Assembly (NCBI GenBank): GCA_022773305.1
Contig: JALFAW010000068.1
Location: 1 to 39,269, forward strand
DNA: 39,269 nucleotides
Source of the DNA: Spirochaetia bacterium
GTDB taxonomy: Bacteria; Spirochaetota; Spirochaetia; Treponematales; Treponemataceae
Direction of reading: 5' to 3'
The position numbers and the translations under genes are program-made. How positions within the stretch are numbered: position 1 is the first letter of the stretch; each line of letters opens with the position of its first letter. Shown one piece after another: positions 24,829 to 33,529 of the stretch. Below the pieces are notes generated by a model. The model made no database searches and was not told the DNA's origin. It saw only the letters and a program-made list of their open reading frames with translations.

Positions 24829-25242
24829 AAATATAAACTGGAGCAGAGTGATGATGAAAAAGGTTTAATAAATACAAACTGGAGCAGTCAAAAACTTTGT
24901 AGTTATTTGAAAATACAAACTGGAGCAGAGTAAAAGAACATAAATATAAAGTGGAGCAGGGCATAAAATATAAACTGGAGCATATTGTTTTTTGTGGTTA
25001 TGTCTGTAAATTTTTTGGTAGACAGAATCTAAAGTGTATAAAATTGTTAACAAATTTTGGGAAAATAAATATAAACTGGAGCAGTTGTTTGTGAGTTTTA
25101 TTGATGTGAAAATATAAAGTGGAGCAGTGTATGCTAATTTATTATTATTTTTTAGAATATACTCCGTTTATAAATATAAACTGGAGCAGGTAACTGTATA
25201 AAATTTTAAACATTATGAGAATTTGAAATATAAAGTGGAGCA
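24829..25242 (+). repeat. Main iteron array, nine copies
   Basis: Nine direct copies of the 17-bp iteron start at 24829, 24870, 24911, 24942, 24966, 25067, 25110, 25172 and 25226. They fall in two forms, AAATAYAAACTGGAGCA and AAATATAAAGTGGAGCA, differing at one central base. Start-to-start distances (41, 41, 31, 24, 101, 43, 62, 54) are mostly near whole helical turns, so RepA would bind mainly along one face. It lies upstream of the par-rep operon. Iterons serve both as origin and as copy-number control sites in this replicon type. No gene in 24213-25338. Confidence 0.85.
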
Positions 25243-25356
25243 TATTATCTTTATCTTTTTTATTTACAGAAAATTTGTTAATATATAGTTAGTTTGAAGT
25301 TTGCCTTGAATAGGAAATATTAACAGCCTGGTAAAAATTTGTTTCTGGTAATAATT

Positions 25357-25956
25357 ATGTTGAATAAGAATTCTACAAGAGAAAAAATATTAAAGTCTGC
25401 TTTGAATCTGTTTTCAGAAAAAGGTTATGATGGTGTAGGTGTTGATTTGATTGCTGAAAATTGCGGATTAAAAGGACCTTCCATTTATAAGCATTTTAAA
25501 GGAAAAGAAGAAATTCTTGATGTTTTGATTTCTAATCTAGAAGATTATTATAATGAAAAATTTGGATTTGAGCAAAATAATATAAAAATTCCTGATTCTA
25601 TGGATGAATTGGTTGCTAATGCTTTTGAACAAATTAATTTTACAATGAACGATGAATCAATAAAAAAAACGAGAAAACTTTTGACTCTTGAACAGTTTAG
25701 AAACAAAAAGATTGCAAAAATTGCTTCAACTCATATTTGTGAAGGAATTTCGAATTTATACTGTATTATATTTCAAAAAATGATGGATAAAAAAGTGATT
25801 AATAAAACTGATGCCAGAATGCTTTCTATTGAATTTGTTTATCCTGTTTCTATTTTAATTCAAACTTGTGACAGGGAACCTGAAAGAAAAGATGAAATTT
25901 TAGAAACCATTAAAAACTACTTTTGCCATTTTGCAAGGAAATATTCAGTTGATTGA
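25357..25956 (+). CDS. TetR-family transcriptional regulator
   Basis: 199 aa from the ATG at 25357 (MLNKNSTREKILK); an upstream in-frame TTG is less likely. Residues about 8-55 form the TetR helix-turn-helix: KILKSALNLFSEKGYDGVGVDLIAENCGLKGPSIYKHFKGKEEIL. The C-terminal ligand-binding domain is generic and gives no ligand. TetR proteins usually repress a neighbour and leave DNA when they bind a small molecule. It stands inside the replicon, between the main iteron array and a last iteron seven bases after its stop, so it seems to belong to the replicon. The palindromes at 24519-24596 are a possible operator. Confidence 0.85.
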   Translation: MLNKNSTREKILKSALNLFSEKGYDGVGVDLIAENCGLKGPSIYKHFKGKEEILDVLISNLEDYYNEKFGFEQNNIKIPDSMDELVANAFEQINFTMNDESIKKTRKLLTLEQFRNKKIAKIASTHICEGISNLYCIIFQKMMDKKVINKTDARMLSIEFVYPVSILIQTCDREPERKDEILETIKNYFCHFARKYSVD

Positions 25957-25962
25957 GAAAGA

Positions 25963-25979
25963 AAATATAAAGTGGAGCA
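25963..25979 (+). repeat. Outlying iteron
   Basis: AAATATAAAGTGGAGCA, an exact copy of the second iteron form, seven bases after the TetR stop and about 720 bp beyond the main array. It marks the right edge of the replicon. Confidence 0.8.
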
Positions 25980-26027
25980 GGGTAGAAAAAAAGTTTTGTT
26001 TTTATAGAATTTTCTTATTGGTAGATG

Positions 26028-26150
26028 TGCAAGGGTATGGAGCAGTTGCGAAGCAAGCCACTGGACTGAACGAGCGAAGCGAAGTGAGGGAAGCGGCCGA
26101 GGGTTACCGAGCTGCGTAACACCCGACCCCGAAGGGGTTGCACCCTATAT
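26028..26150. repeat. GCGAAGCGAGGGAAGCGG-type extragenic element
   Basis: Contains GCGAAGC, CCACTGGACTGA and GAAGTGAGGGAAGCGG, words shared with the element at 34184-34360. It can form hairpins: GGGTTAC with GTAACaCCC (about 26101-26124) and CCCC-GAA-GGGG just after. It lies directly before the DUF2130 gene. A frame open through it is a by-product, not part of that gene. Confidence 0.55.
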
Positions 26151-26200
26151 TGTATTATATAAAAAAAGCTGGGCAGAAAGAATTTTTTTGGAGGTTTTAT

Positions 26201-27538
26201 ATGCAAATTACGTGTCCTAAATGTGGGACTTCTATTACTTTGGAGCAGAATGTTTATGATGAGATTGCGAACAAGATTCGAAATGAAGAATTTGAAAAAG
26301 AGATAAATAAGCAGGCAATGATTCTGGCAAAGCAGAAGAATTCTGAGATTGAAACGGCTGTTGCAAGGGAAAAAGAATTGTTTGCAAAAAAAGAGGCTGA
26401 GTATAAGGCAGAAATTGCGGCATCGATGGAAAAAATTAAGGCGGCTGAAAAGGAACAACAGTCCAGATTGAATGAGCTTGCTACAAAAAAAGATGCGGAA
26501 TTTACGATGAAGATTGCTGAATCTGAAAAAAATATGGCTTCTTTGAAAGCAAAATATGAGGCTTTGGAAAAGGAAAAGGAATTTGCGGTGAAAGCTGCTG
26601 TGCAAGGCGAACAGACGAAGGTTTTGAAGCTTGAAAATGAGCTTGAAATGGCTAATAAGGAACACGAATTGCAGATTTCGAATTTAAAATCTGGATTTGA
26701 GACTGAAATTAAACTGAAAGATGAGCAGATTCAGCAGATTAAGGATTTTCGCAAAAAGCAGTCTACAAAGATGATTGGTGAAAATCTGGAGCAACATTGT
26801 TCTATTTCATTTGACAGGGTGCGTCCTTTGTTTCCGAATGCTACTTTTGGAAAAGATAATGATGCCAGCGAAGGTTCGAAGGGTGATTTTATTTATCGTG
26901 AAACTACTCCTGATGGTATTGAAGTGCTTTCGATTATGTTTGAGATGAAAAATCAGGATGAGGACACGAAAACAAAGCATAAAAATGAGGATTTTTTTAA
27001 AAAGCTTGATTCTGACAGGAATAAGAAGAAATGCGAATTTGCTATTTTGGTGAGTACGCTTGAAGAGGATAATGATTTATATAATGACGGTATTGTTGAT
27101 ATTTCGCATGTGGTGCCAAAGGGGTTTGTAATCCGTCCGCAGTTTTTTATTCCGATTATTCAGATTTTGAGAACTTCTGCTTTGAAAACGATTGATGCAA
27201 AACGTGAACTCAAGGTTATGAGGGAGCAGGAAAGGGATTTGACGAATTTTGAGGAAAATCTGGAGGCGTTTAAAAAAGGTTTGTCGGGTTCTTTTGAAAA
27301 GGCTAGGGCAAATCATAATAAAGCTATTGCGGAAATTAAGGATACGATTAAGCAGCTGGAAGGAATTGTTATTCTTTTGGAGCGTTCTAGTGGTCAGATG
27401 GACACTTGCGATAATAAGCTTGAAGATTTTACTGTCAAAAAGATTACGAAAAATGCTCCTTCTGTGTTAAAAAAACTGGAGGATTTGCGTTCTGAAAAAG
27501 AAAATGATAATGGTTTTGAAAAAAGCGGGGAAGTGTGA
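26201..27538 (+). CDS. DUF2130 coiled-coil protein, possible nuclease
   Basis: About 445 aa. It starts with one zinc-type pair, CPKCG (residues 5-9), then a long K/E/A-rich coiled coil (about 20-200), then the DUF2130 core (about 205-360). Within the core, GSKGDFIY followed by SIMFEMKNQ gives D...ExK spacing, as in PD-(D/E)xK nucleases, so DNA cleavage is possible but not proven. The C-terminus is another helical region. The start is clear: GGAGG six bases before the ATG at 26201. It stands alone between the replicon and a convergent efflux operon, perhaps a defence or DNA-handling gene. Confidence 0.8.
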   Translation: MQITCPKCGTSITLEQNVYDEIANKIRNEEFEKEINKQAMILAKQKNSEIETAVAREKELFAKKEAEYKAEIAASMEKIKAAEKEQQSRLNELATKKDAEFTMKIAESEKNMASLKAKYEALEKEKEFAVKAAVQGEQTKVLKLENELEMANKEHELQISNLKSGFETEIKLKDEQIQQIKDFRKKQSTKMIGENLEQHCSISFDRVRPLFPNATFGKDNDASEGSKGDFIYRETTPDGIEVLSIMFEMKNQDEDTKTKHKNEDFFKKLDSDRNKKKCEFAILVSTLEEDNDLYNDGIVDISHVVPKGFVIRPQFFIPIIQILRTSALKTIDAKRELKVMREQERDLTNFEENLEAFKKGLSGSFEKARANHNKAIAEIKDTIKQLEGIVILLERSSGQMDTCDNKLEDFTVKKITKNAPSVLKKLEDLRSEKENDNGFEKSGEV

Positions 27539-27661
27539 ACTAATTGTAGTTGAAGACATGTAGTTGAAGAATGTTTTTTTCAAAGTATTTTGATAAAAAA
27601 TAGGGCTTGAGAACAACGTAAGAGGTTTGCGTTTGAATTTTTGGGTGGTGATTTTAGTAAT

Positions 27662-28846
27662 TTATTCGCCACTCAAAGCTATTACTGGATCAAGTTTTGC
27701 TGCACGACTTGCTGGATTTAATCCAAAAAAGACTCCTGTAATAACACTGAAAATAAACGAAACAAAACAAGCTTTTATATTTATGACAAATACTTGTTTT
27801 TGTATATATTCAACGCATAGACTTATGATTATGCCTATTATTACTCCAATTATGCCACCAATTAGAGTAATGCTTGCCGATTCTACGAGAAATTGTTGTC
27901 TGATATCGGATGGCGAGGCTCCTAGTGCTTTTCTGATTCCGATTTCTTGTTTTCGTTCTGTGACTGTCACAATCATGATGTTCATAATTCCAATTCCGCC
28001 AACTAAAAGGGAAATGGCTGCTATGGCACTTAACATCATGCTCATTGTATTTGTGATTTCACTCATCTGATTGAGCATGGATTGCATTGAAGTGACTCGA
28101 ACTGCATAGGAATTTCCTGATTTTTCTGTACAATAATTTGTAATTATGTCTACAAGTTGTGTTGCAATTTGATTTGAAATTGCTTGTACCATGACAGTAT
28201 CTGCATTAGGATTTGGCATAATTTTTTTGGAATAAAATCCACGTGGAATATAAGCTGAACCATTTTCCATTCCTGAAGTCTGTTCTTTTAGAACTCCAAT
28301 GATTTCAAAACCAAAAGTTACCTTGCCAACTACAAGCATTATTTTTTTGCCAATTGCATCTCCTGCTGGGAAAAAATCTTGAGCTACATCAGAACTTAAA
28401 ATTATTTTTTGTGTTCCTTCTTGATTATCTGTGACATTAAAAAATGTACCTTCTTGCAATTCTAGATTATACATTTCAAGATAACCTGTTTCTATTGCAG
28501 AACAACTCACCGAAGATGAAAGATCATTGTATCCTAAAGTTGCGCTTAGTGAGTTTTTGTACCAGATTTTTTTTATGCCAGAAATATTATCAAATAATTC
28601 TTCTCGAAAAGTTTCATTGAAAGATAAAACTGCGTTTCTTCCTCTTGTCAAACGTCCACCATTTATGCTCACAACATCAAGTCCGGCTGTTCCAAAAGTT
28701 TGAGCTACTTGTTTTGTGGAACTTGCTCCCATGCTTGTGATTACAATTACAGAAGCTACTCCAATAATGATTCCAAGTAGAGAAAGAAATGTTCGTGTTT
28801 TGTTGCGTGTAAAACTTTGTATTGCATATAAAAAATCTTCTAACAT
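27662..28846 (-). CDS. MacB-like ABC transporter permease (FtsX fold)
   Basis: 394 aa. A first membrane segment near the N-terminus (TFLSLLGIIIGVASVIVITSMG), a large periplasmic domain (about 50-265, MacB_PCD type), then three C-terminal segments around MLSAIAAISLLVGGIGIMNIMIV, ITLIGGIIGVIIGIII and VFVINIKACFVSFIFSVITGVFFGL, with the conserved TERKQEIGIRKALGAS loop. This is the mechanotransmitting permease type, here separate from its ATPase instead of fused as in E. coli MacB. It is the last gene of the TolC / adaptor / ATPase / permease operon. Substrate unknown. Confidence 0.92.
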   Translation of the reverse strand: MLEDFLYAIQSFTRNKTRTFLSLLGIIIGVASVIVITSMGASSTKQVAQTFGTAGLDVVSINGGRLTRGRNAVLSFNETFREELFDNISGIKKIWYKNSLSATLGYNDLSSSVSCSAIETGYLEMYNLELQEGTFFNVTDNQEGTQKIILSSDVAQDFFPAGDAIGKKIMLVVGKVTFGFEIIGVLKEQTSGMENGSAYIPRGFYSKKIMPNPNADTVMVQAISNQIATQLVDIITNYCTEKSGNSYAVRVTSMQSMLNQMSEITNTMSMMLSAIAAISLLVGGIGIMNIMIVTVTERKQEIGIRKALGASPSDIRQQFLVESASITLIGGIIGVIIGIIISLCVEYIQKQVFVINIKACFVSFIFSVITGVFFGLNPASRAAKLDPVIALSGE

Positions 28847-28862
28847 ATTTTTTCCTAAATAA

Positions 28863-29585
28863 TTATAAACTATTATCTGCCTTGATTAATCCGTCAAAAA
28901 TATTGATGCAACGATTCATTGAGGCACCTATTCCGCTATCATGTGTTACGATTATGATTGTTGTTCCGTTTTCTTGATTGATTTTGCGAAATAATTCCAT
29001 CACTTGTTTTCCTGTTGTAGAATCTAATGCACCAGTTGGCTCGTCTGCAAGTAATATTTTGGGTGACGTAACCATTGCACGGGCAATAGCTACACGTTGT
29101 TTTTGTCCTCCAGAGAGTTCATGTGGTCTATGATTCATACGTTGTTCCAATCCCACTGATTCAAGCGCTCGTTCTGCTCTTTTTTTTCTTTCTGATTTTT
29201 CAACTTTTTGATATTTAAGAGGAAGCATTACGTTTTCTAATACTGACATTCCTGGAATCAAATGATATTGCTGAAAAACAAAACCGATAGTTTTATTGCG
29301 TAAAATTGCAAGTTCTTTTTCTGTCATTTGTGATGTAAACTTTCCGTTTATCTGAATTTTACCGGAGGTGGGGCGGTCTAAACATCCAATCATGTTCATG
29401 CAAGTTGATTTTCCAGAACCAGATGGACCCATGATAGCCAGGAATTCTCCTTGTTTTATTTCAAAACTCACACCGCGCAGAGCATGCACTTCGTTTTCCC
29501 CAATTTTGTATGTGCGTGTAACATCTTCCAGCTTTACAACTGTATCATTCAGATTGATGGTATTCATATTTTTAATATTATCCAT
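28863..29585 (-). CDS. MacB/LolD-like ABC transporter ATP-binding protein
   Basis: 240 aa. Walker [11 protein letters not shown]-loop [20 protein letters not shown] signature [15 protein letters not shown], Walker [14 protein letters not shown] and the H-loop VTHDSG are all intact. The sequence is typical of the MacB/LolD/FtsE clade that energises FtsX-fold permeases. It lies 11 bases after the adaptor and 16 bases before the permease. It should power export of a peptide, lipid or drug through the adaptor and the TolC-like channel. Confidence 0.95.
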   Translation of the reverse strand: MDNIKNMNTINLNDTVVKLEDVTRTYKIGENEVHALRGVSFEIKQGEFLAIMGPSGSGKSTCMNMIGCLDRPTSGKIQINGKFTSQMTEKELAILRNKTIGFVFQQYHLIPGMSVLENVMLPLKYQKVEKSERKKRAERALESVGLEQRMNHRPHELSGGQKQRVAIARAMVTSPKILLADEPTGALDSTTGKQVMELFRKINQENGTTIIIVTHDSGIGASMNRCINIFDGLIKADNSL

Positions 29586-29596
29586 AATTTCTATTA

Positions 29597-30661
29597 TTAC
29601 ATTGGCGGCATTCCACCACCTGGCATCCCTCCTGACTGACCATTTCCATTTCTGTTTGTGCCATTTCCATTATTTCTTTGCGAATTTGAATTGTTTCGTT
29701 GTTGGTTTTGTCCAGATTTTGGTGATTTTGTCTGCTGCAGCAAACGTTCGCCACCTTCAAGTCCTTCCAAAATTTTTACATATTCTTTTCCATAAGGAAT
29801 AACTTTTACATCTTTTTTTTCTCCGTTTTTGGCTAATACAACAAAGGCTTTTTTGTTTTCGTAACCGATTGCATTTCTTTCTACGATAAGATTATCTACA
29901 GGAGCTTCAATTTGAATTTTTCCTGTGAATGAAAAAATTGGTAAAATAGCTGAAGGATATTGATCAATACGGATTTTGACTTTAACAATAGTTGCACCAC
30001 GTGATGTGATTTCACCGATGGCTGGCCAGCTTTCTACATATCCTTTTATTACATCAGGATAAGCTGAAAACTGTAAATCTACTTCCTGACCTTTTTGAAG
30101 TTTTGAAACATCGGTTTCTGCAACTTCTACTTCAGCAACAAGATAATCAATATTCACCAATGTTCCAACAGAATCTTTTGCTTCAAGAGAATCTCCAACA
30201 GCAACATCTAAATCTGCAATAATTCCATCAAAGGTAGCTGTAACTTTGCGGTCTTCTACCTTTTGAACAAGAGAAAGTCTTTGTGTTTCTTTTAGTTGAA
30301 GTTCACGAGAAGAACCTGATATTTTTGTCGTTGCCATATCATAATCATGTTTTGCAAGATTATATAGTTCGGTTGTATTATCAAGCTGTAGAATTACATC
30401 ACCTTTTTTAACATAATCTCCTGCTTTTACATTTACAGCAACAACTGTTCCAGCAGAAAGCGCTTGTAAGGTTTGTTGTTGTGCCGCAGATACTGTGCCT
30501 GAAATTTCTATAATATTTTCATAAGTTTCTATTCTGACTGTATAAATCTCATTTGCTTCTGTCGGTTTGTGCAGAAAAATTCTTAATCCTACAATACTGC
30601 CTGTAAGAACAATAAAAACTGTTAATAAAATTAAAACAATTTTAAATTTTTTGTTTATCAT
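29597..30661 (-). CDS. MacA-like periplasmic adaptor (HlyD family)
   Basis: About 354 aa from the ATG at 30661, six bases after GGAG; a TTG four codons upstream is less likely. One membrane segment (KIVLILLTVFIVLTGSIVGL), then the biotinyl-lipoyl half motifs (GTVVAVNVKAGDYVKKGDVILQLD and ATFDGIIADLDVAVGDSLEAKDSVGTLV), and a beta-barrel domain. The helical hairpin between the lipoyl halves is short. The last 40 residues are low complexity, rich in N, G, Q and M, which is unusual for the family. It links the ABC pair to the outer-membrane factor. Confidence 0.9.
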   Translation of the reverse strand: MINKKFKIVLILLTVFIVLTGSIVGLRIFLHKPTEANEIYTVRIETYENIIEISGTVSAAQQQTLQALSAGTVVAVNVKAGDYVKKGDVILQLDNTTELYNLAKHDYDMATTKISGSSRELQLKETQRLSLVQKVEDRKVTATFDGIIADLDVAVGDSLEAKDSVGTLVNIDYLVAEVEVAETDVSKLQKGQEVDLQFSAYPDVIKGYVESWPAIGEITSRGATIVKVKIRIDQYPSAILPIFSFTGKIQIEAPVDNLIVERNAIGYENKKAFVVLAKNGEKKDVKVIPYGKEYVKILEGLEGGERLLQQTKSPKSGQNQQRNNSNSQRNNGNGTNRNGNGQSGGMPGGGMPPM

Positions 30662-30684
30662 ATAATTCTCCAAAAAAAAAGTTT

Positions 30685-32109
30685 TTACTGCACAAAAAGC
30701 GACAAAATTTCATCATTGTATATTATTAATTCAATTTTATTAATAATTGTTTTTAAAAAATAGGATTGTGCATTTACTTTTGCCGAATAATATTCGCTTT
30801 CCGTTACAAAACCATCTTTGTACCATTTTTCCAAATCATTTTCTATCTTGCTGTACATTTGGTAATATTCTTCAGAAGATTCTTTGTTCCATTTTAAATC
30901 GTTCAATTTTTGTTCGTATTCCACTACATAAGTTTCATAATTATTTTTAGCTTTTTCGATTGCAAGGTTTTCCTGCTGTTCATTTATAATATCAGTTTTT
31001 ATTTCAATCGAGTTTGTTAGAAAATTATTTGGAGAAACAGTTGCTGAAAATGTTACTGAAGGAGATGATGAACCTTTTTGTATTGGTACATTTATATCAG
31101 CTGCTACGTTAATTCCCCCAATTGTAGAAGAAAGTCCTGCATCAACAGTTTGATTTTCAGAAAACGTTAATCCACCATTTGCCCTGAGAGAAAAATTTGA
31201 TTTAGATTTACGTTGCATAGAATTGATTTTATTTGTCCAAACAGCTTTTTCAATTTCAGAAAAAAGATTCATATCAAAAGAATGAATATCAAAAGGTTCA
31301 GTTTCTTGAATATCTAGAGGAATAAGATTAAAAAAATCAAAACTTTGAGATAACTGCAAATCAGAAAATTCAGAAATGTCATAACCACATTTTTTGTAAA
31401 AAACAATGTATGAATGAATTAAAGAGCGAATTTGTTTTTCAATATCATATTCATTAGAAAGAATTTTCAATTGAGCAGTTCGATAAGTTGAGGAGTTTTC
31501 ACTGTATCCTTGTGATTTTACTGTTTCAAACTCAATTTTGTTTGTGTAAAGTGTTTTCTGAAGCGATAAAACATTATCTATAGAATTTAATATAGATTTT
31601 AAATCATTATAAAAACTTTTTTCACAATTTACAGTTTGATTTTGCAAGTTTTGCATGGCCTCATCATAAGTGCGTTGAGCTTTTAGAAGAGAAATTTGTC
31701 TTTCAAGATTTGCAGAACTTAATAAATTAATTTCCATGTTAAATTTAAAATTGTTTAATGGAAAGTTTGATTTTTCGCCAGGTAGATTTGTAGATAAAGA
31801 AACAACCATATTTGAAGCTTGTGGAATTTGTAATTCAACTTGTGGGTTAATAGAAAAAGAATTTTTACCATCAAACTTAAAAGATATATTTCCGGTTGAA
31901 AGCGTGATATCGAAACCATTATTAATTTTTTCAGAATCTAAAGAAAGTTGTGCTTTCTGAACAGCCAAAGCACTTTCTTTTACTGAACTATCGTTTTCGA
32001 TATAACCGAGCAACAAATTGCTAGTGGCAATAGGAGTAAAACAAAAAATATTCCCACCACAAAAAAATAGGAAAAACAACTTTATTATAAAAAATTTCGT
32101 AATTTTCAT
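30685..32109 (-). CDS. TolC-like outer membrane efflux protein
   Basis: 474 aa. A signal peptide (KITKFFIIKLFFLFFCGGNIFCF) precedes a mature part with two long helical regions (about 140-230 and 380-450) alternating with beta segments (INLSTGNISFKF..., VTFSATVSPNNFL), the repeat plan of TolC/OEP proteins, although identity to E. coli TolC is not obvious. It is the first gene of the efflux operon, 24 bases upstream of the adaptor. AAAGGGA precedes the ATG by three bases. The 259-bp gap upstream should hold the operon promoter; I see only a weak TTGACT (minus strand, 32174-32179). Confidence 0.75.
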   Translation of the reverse strand: MKITKFFIIKLFFLFFCGGNIFCFTPIATSNLLLGYIENDSSVKESALAVQKAQLSLDSEKINNGFDITLSTGNISFKFDGKNSFSINPQVELQIPQASNMVVSLSTNLPGEKSNFPLNNFKFNMEINLLSSANLERQISLLKAQRTYDEAMQNLQNQTVNCEKSFYNDLKSILNSIDNVLSLQKTLYTNKIEFETVKSQGYSENSSTYRTAQLKILSNEYDIEKQIRSLIHSYIVFYKKCGYDISEFSDLQLSQSFDFFNLIPLDIQETEPFDIHSFDMNLFSEIEKAVWTNKINSMQRKSKSNFSLRANGGLTFSENQTVDAGLSSTIGGINVAADINVPIQKGSSSPSVTFSATVSPNNFLTNSIEIKTDIINEQQENLAIEKAKNNYETYVVEYEQKLNDLKWNKESSEEYYQMYSKIENDLEKWYKDGFVTESEYYSAKVNAQSYFLKTIINKIELIIYNDEILSLFVQ

Positions 32110-32368
32110 GATTCCCTTTGCAAATTTTTTGTTATTTTTAGAATTTGACTGTCTTTTTATGTAAATTCAGGAAAGTCAAAAAAACTGAAAACATCTTTCA
32201 GCAAACAAATTTTAAAATTAAGATGATATGAAAAGTATACAGCAAAAGAAAATATTAAAAAAAGAAAAAAATAGGAAAATAACAAAACTTTAATTCTGCA
32301 TAACAGAAAATTATCGCTACAAAAAATTTTGAAAACAAAATAAAATTGCTATTCAAGTATTGTGCAAC

Positions 32369-33205
32369 TCAAGATTGAAGCATTTCCTTCAGCTTTAATG
32401 CATTTTGAGCACCGTAACCTTTTGGATGATTGTTGAAAAAAATCTGACACCGCTTGCCTGCATTTTTTATAAACTTTACAATTGGCACAAAAGAAAAAAG
32501 TTCTTCATCAGAATAAAAATATTCGTAACGTGCACTTCCATTTTTATCATTTTTTTCGTTGGAAGTTGAAGCATACCAGCTATCAGCATTCCTTCCGTGA
32601 AGCCGAAGATAAGCCATATTCCCAAAAATTTTTGTACAATTCTGCTCCAGAAATTCTTTAGATTCAAAATCAAAAGCAGGAAGATGCTTCAAATCAGGCA
32701 TATCACAATAAACAAAAGCAGCATTCTTTTTTGATAAACCTTCAAAAACAGAATCCAAAATCCATTGTTTGTTGCGAAACTCTACAGCCACAGGAAAACC
32801 TTCAAATTCATCTAAAAGATAGGAAAGATAAAATCGATTGTCAATATCATAATGAAAACTTTGTGGAAACTGAAATAAAATCGAACTCAAAAGATTTTTT
32901 TGATTCATAAGTTTCAAAGCATTTTTAAAAACTTGTGCCTCTGTTTTCCATAATGAAGAAATTTCATGAGTTAAAAGTCTGTGAGCCTTTACACTGAAAT
33001 TCACACGCCCTTCAGATCTTTTTAGAAAACTTTCCATGCGTTCGAAAGTAGGCATGTTGTAAAAAGTGCTGTTTAATTCAAGTGCGTTAAATTTCGTAGA
33101 GTAATATAGAAGAAAATCTTTGCGTGCAAGATTATCAGGATAAAAAACACCTTTCCATTCTGGATAATCGTAGCCACTTGTACCAATTAAAATGTCGTCT
33201 ATCAT
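32369..33205 (-). CDS. DUF72 (YecE-like) protein
   Basis: About 278 aa. The opening DDILIGTSGYDYPEWKGVFYP and later LNSTFYNMP, FSVKAHRLLTH, ILFQFPQSFHY, VAVEFRNKQW, AYLRLHGRN and CQIFFNNHPKGYGAQNA are the hallmark blocks of the DUF72/YecE family, a TIM-barrel-like group of unknown activity. The frame is open to 33256, but family proteins start at I-x-I-GTSGY, so I use the ATG at 33205; no strong ribosome site is seen at either. It stands alone upstream of the efflux operon and next to repeat-rich accessory DNA. Confidence 0.88.
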   Translation of the reverse strand: MIDDILIGTSGYDYPEWKGVFYPDNLARKDFLLYYSTKFNALELNSTFYNMPTFERMESFLKRSEGRVNFSVKAHRLLTHEISSLWKTEAQVFKNALKLMNQKNLLSSILFQFPQSFHYDIDNRFYLSYLLDEFEGFPVAVEFRNKQWILDSVFEGLSKKNAAFVYCDMPDLKHLPAFDFESKEFLEQNCTKIFGNMAYLRLHGRNADSWYASTSNEKNDKNGSARYEYFYSDEELFSFVPIVKFIKNAGKRCQIFFNNHPKGYGAQNALKLKEMLQS

Positions 33206-33289
33206 AATAAAAAGTTTAAAATCTTGCCAAACTCTTGAGATAATTGTTTTTATCATTAATTAATCTTAATAGAATAACTAATAAACCTA

Positions 33290-33418
33290 AAATGTAATCT
33301 CCAAAGCATTTGCATATTTGGTAGGCATTCTGTATGGAAGTTCTATCACTAAAAGTCCTGCATACTGGGTAAAGGCCAGATTACCTACTCCGAGAAGTCG
33401 AACAGTTCTAATATTTTC
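33290..33418 (-). other. Unidentified 43-codon open segment
   Basis: Between a stop and a stop on the minus strand, this segment reads NIRTVRLLGVGNLAFTQY... and ends ...MPTKYANALEITF. It has no start codon of its own and could be the end of a lost gene, or part of a non-coding element: GGTAA...TTACC and AATACGCT...AGCGTATT (33420-33453) hairpins lie in and beside it. I could not name it. Confidence 0.25.
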
Positions 33419-33529
33419 TCAATACGCTTTTTATTTGAGAAAAAATAGCGTATTTCTTTTGGCATATAATTCTTTCAACTGTTATTATAGTTTCATTTAT
33501 TGAATTTGTATACAAAATTTATAGAAATA

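Noticed and set aside
26015-26665. 216-codon minus-strand frame over the DUF2130 gene
   Set aside because: It is a shadow of the coiled-coil coding region, full of F/L/R from complementing K/E codons.
27627-28070. 147-codon plus-strand frame antisense to the permease gene
   Set aside because: Shadow of a well-supported FtsX-fold gene; no start signal.
32641-32655. Further iteron-like TGCTCCAG in the DUF72 gene, and GGAGCA words in the DUF2130 gene (26243, 26789)
   Set aside because: Only the GGAGCA end matches; the A/T half is missing, so chance is enough.
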